From: Cyclostephanos tholiformis
Lineage: Eukaryota > Bacillariophyta > Thalassiosirophyceae > Thalassiosirales > Thalassiosiraceae
Direction of reading: 5' to 3'
Length of the DNA stretch: 17,457 bases
NCBI GenBank assembly: GCA_036939975.1
Contig: JALLPB010000334.1
Location: forward strand, 1 to 17,457
Positions within the stretch are counted from its first letter, which is position 1. The number at the start of each line of letters is the position of its first letter. Positions 1-8,942 of this stretch are shown here, in pieces. Under the pieces are notes generated by a model that did not search any database, had not been told where the DNA came from, and saw nothing but the letters and a program-made list of their open reading frames with translations. The position numbers and the translations under genes were made by a program.

Positions 1-70
1 AGGACACGCGGAATTACAAGACCCTTAAACAGCGACATTATCCAGTTTTTCCCATTATGTTTATGACCAG

Positions 71-120
71 AAAACATAAAAAATAGGGTTAAAATAGGGT
101 TAAAAACTTTTTTATGTTTT
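71..120. repeat. 13-bp perfect inverted repeat enclosing two 11-bp direct repeats
   Basis: AAAACATAAAAAA at 71-83 is the exact reverse complement of the bases at 108-120. The 24-bp loop lies within an AT-rich segment holding two direct copies of AAAATAGGGTT (80-90 and 91-101). Function is unknown. It could be a transcript-end hairpin of a gene to the left, or a remnant of a small mobile repeat. Confidence 0.6.
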
Positions 121-264
121 TTTTTGAATGCTCCATTATCTTACACGCGTAAGTGCTCTCCTTTACCGTACTACTGTTGACCAAACAATCAGTTTTGATT
201 TCCTCACTTTGTACAATTCGTAGCTAGTAGGAGTGAATTATGAAAGGAGTTGCAGGCAGAAAAT

Positions 265-272
265 TATAAATA
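265..272 (+). promoter_or_regulatory. TATA-like element upstream of the IF-2 gene
   Basis: TATAAATA sits 261 bases upstream of the chosen ATG at 533. A start of transcription about 30 bases downstream would give a 5' UTR of roughly 235 nt without an upstream ATG. The assignment rests only on the motif and its position. Confidence 0.3.
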
Positions 273-532
273 ACAGTTGATATGAAGTACGTAATCTCGT
301 GACTGACTCTACTCAGCTAGCTACCTACCTAGCTGGCGGCGGCGCCATCCATCACACAAAAAAAACAGCCATAATAGAGAAAAAGTCTCAGCCGGTGCAG
401 TGCATCCTCCTAACAAACCTCTCCCTCAAAAAGAGTTACACCAATTGCATCGACGCGGACCTCGTATCGCGGAGTACTAGAAGGAAGGAAGAAGGAGACG
501 AAGGACGGTTATCCAATAATAAAATACGTAAC

Positions 533-3500
533 ATGTCGAAGGCACCACGACGACGGGGCCACGCCCCGTTCCTCCTCGCGGCATCCGCCGCGATCGCGAT
601 CGTCATCTCCGTCGCCTCGCCGGCGACGACTATGGCGTTCCTGCCGTCCGCGTCCAAGACGACGATATCACGGCCATCGTCGTCGTCATTATCGTCGTCG
701 CGCGCCGTCGTCGCGGGACGAACGACGAGCATCCCGACGAGGACGATGGCCGTGATGCAGGAGGAGGATAGACGCGAGGAACGCGATTCCCGTCCGCTCT
801 ACCAGGGAGGAGGACGGGGCGGATCGGGGGGTGGTCGAGGAGGGTCCTCCGGGAGCTACAGCGGCGGTGGAGGCGGCAGGGGAGGGGGACGCGGTGGCGG
901 TCGCGGTGGCGGAGGCGAGGGCGGTCGCTCCTCCTACGGTAGGGGCGGTGGACGCGGTCCTCCGTCCGGAGGGAGGTTGGGGGGATCCTCGCCCGACGGG
1001 GGTGGTCGCGGCGGGGGGGGGGTTAGGGGGTACGGCGGCGATCGCGACGGGGGTCCCACCGGCCCGGTCCTCGAGTTGCGTAATCCCATGAGGCTCCAGA
1101 GAGTACAGACGCAGCAGCAGAAGGACGAACAGAGGCAGTGGTCGGAACAGCGCGACTCCTCGGGGGGGGGGGGAAGGGGTGGCGACGGATCCGGTCGTTT
1201 CGGGAGGGGGGTCGGTGGACGCGGCGGTGGCGGTGGCAGGGGCGACGCTCGCTTCGGCAGGGGGGAGGGACGTGGAGGAGGGGGCAGGGGTGGCGATGGC
1301 GGTAGGGGAGGGGGAGGACGCGGCGGAGAGATGATGGGCAGGGGGGGGAGGGGGGGAGGAGGTCGCGGCGAGACGATGGGTAGGGGGAGGGGGGCGGGTC
1401 CGCCCAGCGTCGTCGGCGGTGGCGACGATTCCTCCGGAGGCGGGAGCGAGTTCGGTAAGTGGAATTTTCCCCCTCGTCGTGTGTTTGGTTGTTGTTTTCT
1501 TTCGTTTCTTCGTCGTGCATTTCGAGCTGGGTAGAAAAATGGAGAGGGGGGGGTGGGTCTAAGAGAGAGATAGGGATAGAGGATGTGGGAGGGGAATTCT
1601 CGACAGTGTGCAAGCTCCGTGGAGAGGCTTTACGCACGGTGGCGGACCGATCATTCGGGGTGAAAGTCACACTCTATCTCTCGATCTCTCTCTTTTTCTC
1701 TATAGTCGAAAGCGTTCGAGATATTTTTCGTTCTTTGATGCTAATTTCACGCTCTCACGTAGTCCTTGTTCGATAACTTACTTCTGGCCCATCGAGGCGA
1801 ATCTCGGTACAATTCAGGCAAGGGTCCAGCACGCAAGCCTGGCGACAAGAAGAAGGTTGGGTCCGCCGTCGGTCGAGGTTACGGCAACGAAAACAGCGAG
1901 GGGGGGGGTAGGGGACGTGGTCGCGGTGTGTCCCTCCGTATCGGGTCCGGGAAGAAGGGGGGACAGGCGGAGGTCATGCAGCGTAGGGGCACGCTGAAGC
2001 GGAGGGATAGGAGTAGAGAGAAGGCGCTTAAGGAGGAACGCGCCATCGAGAGGAGGACAGTTTTCTTGCCTGGGTAAGTAGTAGTGCACGGTTAGACACC
2101 AATCGTTTTTATCACCGGACGATTGCCTCTTTTGATTTGTGCTTCGTGCGTGTGCAAAATTGATGACATTAAACCAATCGTATTGTTTTTTGCTTTTTTC
2201 CCCGCCATCGATGGGATATACATAGCACGCCGATGACGGTGGGCGAACTGGCTGAGGCCATCGGCGAAACGCCTGTGTCGGTCATCAAATTCCTTATGGT
2301 AGACCTCGGCGTCATGGCGGCGGTGTCCCAAACTCTAGATCCATCCACGTGCGAGGCGGTGGCTGAGGGATTCGGCAAGGTCGTTGCCGGGGAGGACGAC
2401 GAGTACGATGACGACGAGGAGTGAGTTTCAAGTACATTTTGCCTTGTCCGGTGGATTTCAATGCCCACGATTGACGTCAACGTTATTGATCTTGCACCTC
2501 ATTGAATACATTCCACAATACGATTATGTACTCATCCAAAAATAAAAAGTGACGATGACATGGAAGAGACTGCCATCGATCTTGGCATCGCAATGGATGA
2601 AGAAGATCCAATGGATCTCAAGCCTCGTCCGCCCGTGGTTACCATCATGGGTCACGTAGATCACGGCAAAACGTCCCTACTCGACGCGATCCGGAACACG
2701 CGCGTGACGGCCGGCGAGGCTGGCGGGATCACGCAGGCTATCTCGGCATATCAGGCCGAACACATGGGCAATCTTATCACCTTCATCGATACGCCAGGTC
2801 ACGCGGCGTTCACCGATATGAGGGAACGCGGCGCGAATACGGCCGACATCATCATCCTCGTCGTAGCGGCCGATGATAGCGTCAAGCAACAGACAGTCGA
2901 TTCGATTGTTTGCGCCAGACAGGCAGGGGTACCGCTGATGGTGGCAGTGAACAAAATTGACTTGCCCGCCGCCGACACGACGCGCGTATTGGCAGACCTG
3001 GCTGGGTACGAGGTGCTGACCGAGGATTTGGGTGGAGAGGTGCTGTGCTCCAAAATAAGCGCCAAGATGGGCACCAATTTGGACGACCTGTTGTCAAAGA
3101 TCATGCTGCAGGCGGAGATTTTAGATTTGAAGGCCAATCCCGATCGAGACGCACAGGGCGTCGTAATCGAGGCTCGAGTCGAGAAGGGACTGGGCGTTGT
3201 GGCCACAACTCTCATCCAAAAGGGGACTATTCGCGTTGGTGATTCGTTTGTAGCTGGGGAGGCGAGCGGAAAGGTCCGTGCCTTGATAGGGTTCGATGGC
3301 AAGACGAGGTATAAGGAAGTGGGGCCTAGCACACCCGTGAATGTTGTCGGCATGACCGGGGTACCGCAGGCAGGCGACCTGTTTGTGGTTGCGGAGGATG
3401 AGCAAACAGCAAGAGAGATTGCCGCTTCTCGCGCGAGGTGAGTGTTTAATGACGAAGTGAGACTTGGACTAATTTATGATATCTTTGCTAATGGTGAATT

Positions 3501-4384
3501 TGCGCCCCTTATCTTAAAATCTCCAGGATCGCACGTGAGAAAAAGTCATCTACCTATCAATCGGGGCTTATGCAATCAGTTGCAGGAATTTTTGCCGGCG
3601 GCAAAAAGGAACGTCGTGAAATCTGTGTAGTCGTGAAGGCCGACGTTCAAGGTTCCGCTGAAGCCTTGGCAAGAGCCCTTCAGGCTCTTAAATTGGAGAA
3701 CGAAGAGGCGGAAGTCGGCATCAAGGTTCTGATCAGTGAGGCAGGTGATGTGACTAAGAGTGACATCGCTGTGGCGAGTGTCACACCGGATACCACTGTG
3801 ATTGCATTCAATACTGGTGCCAATGCAGCAGCAATTGACGAAGCTCGTATGCTTGGAGTTCCTATCGAGTATTACGATGTTGTGTGAGTATGCTGAATTT
3901 TGAAGCAGCTTGAAACTGAGATATTCCAACATCTTCTTATGCGTAATCTCAATTTTTTGTTCATAGGTACGCTGCCATCGAGTCTGTAGAATGTCGCATG
4001 CAGGAGATTTTATCTCCCACCCCAGAAGGAGAGTATGTTGGCTCCGCCATCGTTCAAGAGGTATTTAACATTGGCGGTACCGGTAACATCGCCGGAAGCA
4101 AATGCAGAGATGGAATCATAAAGAAAGGTAGTAATGTCAGAGTAATGAGGGGCGACAAGATTCTTACAGAGAGCAAGGTCCGCACGTTGCGAAATTTCAA
4201 GGTACGGTTTAGACTGTTGTTTGACATTGATTGGGGCCGATTATCACCTCTCACATCTTCATCTTAATTTTTGCTACAGGCTGAAGTTGACTCTATTTCA
4301 TCGGGGGATGAGTGTGGTATAGGGCTTTTGGGTTTTGAGGACTTTGAAGTTGGGGATATTATTGAAAGCTATGTTGTCAAATAA
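533..4384 (+). CDS. infB: plastid-targeted translation initiation factor IF-2
   Basis: GTPase that brings initiator tRNA to the ribosomal small subunit, here for the plastid. Exons: 533-1454, 1818-2073, 2226-2420, 2550-3437, 3527-3883, 3967-4201, 4280-4384 (2958 nt, 985 aa). Donors are GTAAGT/GTGAGT except the last (GTACGG); every junction joins in frame. ATG 533 is the first ATG of the frame and opens a signal peptide (residues 1-35, hydrophobic from about 13) with predicted cleavage A35|F36 (AFLPS), then a Ser/Arg-rich transit peptide. Next come an RGG-rich region (about 93-295), a basic segment, and an IF-2N-like motif ([19 protein letters not shown], from 396). The GTPase domain shows GHVDHGKT (492-499), GGIT (516-519), DTPGH (538-542), NKID (592-595) and SAK (628-630). 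The domains after it run to a normal C-terminus ending [11 protein letters not shown], so the gene looks complete. The RGG region is unusual. A mitochondrial role is unlikely given the signal peptide. Confidence 0.93.
800..1410 (+). repeat. GGX/RGG-coding low-complexity region in IF-2 exon 1
   Basis: About 600 bases of purine-rich G-runs encode about 15 RGG motifs between residues 93 and 295 of the IF-2 product, interrupted near 1080-1155 by a Gln-rich stretch without Gly. G-runs of up to 9 occur (for example 1013-1022 and 1162-1171). The DNA is a typical place for slippage and for G-quadruplex formation. A further RG-rich stretch continues in exon 2 near 1895-1930. Confidence 0.85.
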
Positions 4385-5285
4385 AAAAAATGTTATTGGA
4401 ACTACTTCAACAGTGCTTGTGTTTAATCTAAGAGTTGTTAGGTCTTCGCAATTCTCTCACACTATCACAGCCAAATACGATAGAAGTTGTCAAATTAGTG
4501 GTCTCAAGTGAGTCGGCGTAACTTGTATGTTCTCATCGTAGGACAAGGGGCGGAAGGCGAAAGCGGGGGCAGCGAGATCGCAGCAACAGATTTTGGTGGC
4601 CATTTTTTTGAAAAGAGGCGGGCATGGCTGCATCGTTGAAGTTAATATCGTTGGAGGATTCAGGGCTGTGTTATCGTTGAAGGCAACACCGTGGGAACAC
4701 GGGTATCACGAGTGCATTGGCGACGATGAATTTCCACTAATCTCAATTTCACTGGACTCTCATCTTTATCTTGTATATTGATCCTCCACCGTGGTGGAAG
4801 TTGCTCCAGCGCCTGAACCTCGACTCAGGCCCGAAGTCAAATCAAACACAGCCAACTCCATAAATACTATTAGAAAAATGCCCCAAAATGCCTTGTTCCG
4901 CAACTTGAGATTGTTGAAATTATTTATGGCATCGATCATGATGATGCACGAGAGTCTCTATATTTGATTAAGCAAGTGTGGATAGAAAGAGGCAAGGGGG
5001 GTTGTGCGATCGGACTATCTACGTGTCAGACCGAGACACAGACACGAGTGCGAGTAAAAACTCTTGAGAATCCGTTTCAACCATGTGCATCTCTCAAAAT
5101 GTAGATAACATTCAATACATGTGATAGTGTTGCCACAGAGGAGGGAAGATGTACCACATGAAAAAGAAAATAATAATGCGGTCAGACTGTTGAAAAGGTG
5201 ATGTGTTCATAACTTATCTAAGAGGTTGTCGGACTTAACTACAAACTGACTTTGGGGCTTTCCCGTCTGTATGGCGCGAGGTCAG
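4385..5285. other. intergenic region between convergent IF-2 and GP63-like genes
   Basis: About 900 bases with no supported gene. An AATAAA overlaps the IF-2 stop codon (4380-4385) and could serve as a polyadenylation signal. An 80-codon open stretch (4542-4781, + strand, no ATG) follows an acceptor-like TCGTAG, but I recognise nothing in its translation. The rest is mixed-composition sequence that should hold the 3' UTRs of both genes. Confidence 0.5.
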
Positions 5286-8200
5286 CTATACCGCGAACCT
5301 TGTCTGTCTCAGCTTCTTTGGCTTCTCTTTTTCGGGCCAAAAGCTCGAACAGATGCAAAGTATCATCAGCAGGAACACCACGAACAGTGCCGCGGCCCAC
5401 GCCCAGCTCGCCGTGGTCCACGTGTCGGGATGATCCACGAAAACAGCGATTAGCGGCTCGAAGAAGCTTGTCTGGATAGTGTCTTGCAATCCCTTTCCAT
5501 CGCGTAGGTACTTTCCATCGAGGACGAATGAGTCGGAGCATCCGGCGGACTCGTCCAACTCATCGAAGCATTGGCACTTTGGGCGTGGAGCGCCCGTGCC
5601 ATCTGTGTAATCAAAGACGCACGTGCCCCGACCGGCGCAATTACTGGGGCAGAACATGTCAGGACATGCGCTGCTGAGCCTGTGGATGCATACGGGAAAG
5701 TGAGTAACAGCTGGTAACCCCGGATCGAACATTTTGGAATCATTCCCCTTCCTTGCCCTCACCTGGGACATGTCACAGTCGTGCCGAACGCTCCCGAGAG
5801 GGTGCTAACCTCGATCTGTTCAAAGTCGTTCTGGCAGGTGTACCACTTCCCATCGACCTGCAACTGGAGGTTGAAGTCCTCGTAGATGCAACGCGCGGTG
5901 TAACATCGTCCCTCCCCCGACGTTGTTTCGAAGCACATGCTGTTTTCGCCGTACTCCTCGCTGTATATGACGTCGATGGAATCGCCGTTATCCTTGATAC
6001 GGCAGTCCAACGCTTCCGGCTTCAGCCCCGAGTAGACCGAGCCGAACACTGGGCAGTAGTCGGCCTCACGGGGGCCGCCCACGCCCGCGTCGGAGAAGTA
6101 TTGGAATTGCACCGGAGGTAGGTAATCGCCCTTGAGGCTGTAGTCGATGACCGTGCATGCCATCTTGTGAGTGCAGGACGGACTGCATCCGCGGCTTGAG
6201 GCTTTGTTGCAAAAAAAGCCCTATTTGTTGTGCGGGGGTCAGTGCAAACGCCGGAAGTTGAAAGTACAAGGTTTTGTGAGGAGGGCTTTCCTATGGCACG
6301 AAATGACCATTCCGAACAACCCACATCCGACCGTCCCCTCACCTTGGAGTAAGATGGAAGTGTTCCGTCCCGTCCGTCGCCCCCACCCACGAGGCAGGGA
6401 GAAGTGACGAAGTCGCATCCCACGCCATGTCCTAGATAAAAAGGGTGCGCATTCATTCACGAGTAGTGTGAGGAAAATCCCATCGCACAGAGAACATGGC
6501 ACGCGTGCCCAACGCCCCACATCGCCACAGACACCCCACTCACCCCACGGGCTAACGTTTGTTTTGGTGTAATTCCCCTTGTACCATCCTGAGTCCTCCA
6601 AAAGGGCCAGAGTCAGCGGACTCAGTACGTTCGTCGTCGGCGATATAACGCCGCTCAGCGCCTCGGGGTAGAACATGCGCTCATCCCAATGATCGCCCGT
6701 GCAGGAATTCTCGCCAGTCGGCTGATTCTCCAACTGCGCCCCCTCGAGATCCTGGCAATCGAACTGATTCCTAGCCACCGTCGCCACCTTGGCCGTCACG
6801 ATGGATGCGTACCGCTGTCCGGACGTCGCGATGAAGAACTTCATCGTGTTCTCGTCGGGCAGCACGAGCGTCCTTTCGACGCCGTCGACGCACACGACCG
6901 ACTGGGACGTGAACGGCCTCGCCGTGCGTTCCGTGCCGGTTTCAGGATCCCAGAAGAACCGATACGAGTTCGAGCTCATGCCCAGGACATGCGCCGCCTC
7001 ATGAACGGCAACGTCGACGTTGTCCTGGGTGATGCTCTCGGATACCGAACCGCTCTCGTCGAGGTCGATTTGATCCAGGCAGAAATTGATTGCGCCGGCG
7101 GTGGGTCGATCGAACTATTTTGTCGCGGGGACGCACGAGAGTATGGGAGGATAAGTCGGGCGCGGGGAGGTCGATGGATGATAAGAATGTACGGAAAATC
7201 CAGTCCAGAGAACGCCCACAAAATATTCCCCCTACAACATATCATCTCCTCGTTCCTCCTCACTCACCTGATCGAAGTTGCATGCCACCGCCACCGCCAA
7301 CGTGCTCGGACCGCAGAACCTCGCGCTAGGTACGCCGCTAACGTACAATACGAGGTCGGCGTTCGACACGCCATCGCTCATGTGAGCCGCGGGCACCTCG
7401 CTGAATTCCGTGTCACCGCAGTACAATCGTCCCTGGAGGTCGGCGCTGCTTATCAGTAAATTCCCCTCGACGGGCACGACACTCAATGCCTCGGTCCAGT
7501 AGTCGCGCATGCGGGGCAATATGGAATTCTTAACGAAGTCGATCTGAGGGCCATTCGTGGACGTCCGCTCCGCGTCGAGGGCCGCGGTCTCGAGGTGGAT
7601 GCGTATGGGACGAAAGGGATTGTCGTCCTCCTCGTCCGCTCCGTCGACGACGTCAGCCTCATCCCCCCCTTCCGTCCCCCCACCATTGTCCCCCCCACCC
7701 TCCTGGAGGTTGCGCGAGTCAAACTCCCACCCTCCCCCCCCGCTGCCGAAATCACGCATCGTCGTCTCCTTCGTCCCGTCCAGCCCCCCCCTCTTTGACC
7801 TCCCCTCCCTCTCCCGCCTCATCCTGTCGAACGGGTGATTCAGGTACAGCAGCCTGTGATTCGGATCCCCCCTCACGCCCGTTCGGAAGTATTCCGATTC
7901 GTTCTCCAATTCCTCCATCCTGCGCCTAATTGACGCGCCGTCGCGATATATCCTTCGAATCGGATGGACGCGGCCACGGGCCGCTCCTCCTCGTCCGCCA
8001 TCGTCGTCGTCGACATCCGACATCGCCGTCGACTCGTGATCCCCCCCCGTCCGTCGTAGTCGACGGTTGTTCGAGTGATATTCGCCCTCCTCGTCCTTCA
8101 TCTCCGACGAGAAGAGGAGGCCGCGGGGAGACGATGGCGCCAACTCGATCCTCGTCGCCCCCACGACGGACGACGACGACGACGACGACGACGAAGACGA

Positions 8201-8434
8201 AGACGACGACGAAGAAGGAGATGACGATGCAACGAGCATGGCGAACGCCGCGCCAGCGAATCGACGGCGCGACCTCCCCCGGGCCATCGGCATCGTCATC
8301 ATCCCCCTCCCGCCCCTCCTCCTCCTTCTCAAGCCCCCCCTCTCCCCCGTGGTCGAAACTCCGTCGTCGACGAAAGGATGATGACCCTCGTCGTCGCGCA
8401 TCGCGCGGTCGCCGTGCAGGTGCAATGGTGGCAT
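5286..8434 (-). CDS. leishmanolysin (GP63, M8)-like zinc metalloprotease with EGF-like module and transmembrane anchor
   Basis: Likely cell-surface or secretory-pathway endopeptidase. Exons in transcript order: 8434-7268, 7114-6544, 6431-6343, 6220-5763, 5679-5286 (2679 nt, 892 aa); donors GTGAGT or GTGAGG. The N-terminal 45 residues are Arg-rich; a signal peptide with core FAGAAFAMLVA (59-69) fits better if translation begins at one of Met45-Met50. A run of about 16 Ser follows, then a low-complexity propeptide-like region. Family signatures: ACNFDQ-FDRPTAGAINFC across the first junction; HEAAH zinc motif (427-431) followed by GMSS; third zinc ligand His531 in GDHWDERMF; SPLTLALLEDSGWYKGNY; WGHGVGCDF across the second junction; then Cys-rich GFFCNK and RGCSPSC. 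An EGF-like Cys cluster spans 767-809, a transmembrane helix about 853-876, and a 16-residue basic tail ends the protein. Zinc ligands are present, so activity is expected; the substrate is unknown. Confidence 0.91.
8163..8220 (-). repeat. trinucleotide tract encoding poly-serine in the GP63-like protein
   Basis: On the + strand this is a GAC/GAA-type trinucleotide tract; read on the - strand it encodes a run of about 16 serines just after the signal-peptide core of the metalloprotease. Length is likely variable between alleles. Confidence 0.75.
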
Positions 8435-8942
8435 GATGGGATGTTATTTTATGGATATTCGATTGTGGTCCTTTTATTCGGAGATCCCCCCAGACAAAGG
8501 AGGATGAAGACAAACAAAATAACGAACGACTTCGACTTCGTTCACGTTTGTGGAAGTCAAGTTGGATTCATTTTTGGCTGAGAGTATGTATTCATCTCGG
8601 AAAGAAAGGCTCAAGAAATAAAAAATATGGCTCGTGTAAAAAAAAAAACTTGGAACGTTTTCGGCGGGCGGGCGGGGCCCAACTTCGCGGTTTTGTTCGT
8701 TGGTTAATAATACGTTCGAGCCCAGCTAGCTCTTGTTCGTCCTGAATTATTTTAGCGAATAACAAGCGATCGTCATAGCCGTTGACACGTTACATACCAT
8801 ACTACCTACTTATCTACTTATTGGTGAAGTTTTGACAATAATGATCGCCGCCGACGATCGTTCTCCTCCTCCAATACCCCTACATCCACCCAGACGTGTT
8901 AGCTCGAATCCTCCCTCCGCGATCCGATATTAATATTTAATA
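8435..8942. promoter_or_regulatory. shared divergent promoter region of the GP63-like and APH-1 genes
   Basis: 508 bases separate the two start codons, which face away from each other. The region includes AT-rich stretches next to both genes (AATATTTAATA just before the APH-1 ATG and TAAAATAAC on the - strand before the protease ATG), an A11 run near 8639, and a GCGGGC repeat near 8663-8676. No coding region is supported. The regulatory role is inferred from gene layout, not from recognised sites. Confidence 0.55.

Larger units (their letters stand above)
1..532. other. 5' intergenic region and upstream region of the IF-2 gene
   Basis: No coding region is supported here. The stretch is AT-rich in its first 280 bases. 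It holds an inverted repeat (71-120) and a TATA-like sequence (265-272). The reading frame of the downstream IF-2 gene stays open back to about 299, but it contains no ATG before 533, so 299-532 is taken as promoter or 5' UTR. Confidence 0.6.

Noticed and set aside
80..101. Telomeric repeat array
   Set aside because: Only two 11-bp units are present, with extra A residues between the TAGGGTT cores. This is too few and too imperfect to be a telomere.
299..532. N-terminal extension of the IF-2 reading frame upstream of 533
   Set aside because: The extension begins at GTG and has no ATG. It would bury the signal peptide, which starts cleanly at ATG 533.
1023..1670. Long antisense open frames opposite IF-2 exon 1
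   Set aside because: They are Arg/Pro/Ser-rich translations of the complement of GGN repeats with no family motif. They cross the splice region and are shadows of the repeat composition.
2799..3353. 184-codon antisense frame inside IF-2 exon 4
   Set aside because: The + strand frame encodes unmistakable GTPase motifs; the antisense product has no recognisable features.
4385..5285. tRNA or other structured RNA gene in the largest gene-free gap
   Set aside because: I found no B-box-like GGTTCGANNCC or cloverleaf arms by eye.
6689..7459. 256-codon + strand frame opposite the GP63-like gene
   Set aside because: It lies opposite the HEAAH-coding exon and crosses an intron of the real gene. No protein motif is visible.
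7926..8513. Overlapping frames of 168-195 codons on both strands near the GP63 N-terminus
   Set aside because: They are Ser/Arg/Thr-rich products of the trinucleotide tract read in other frames.
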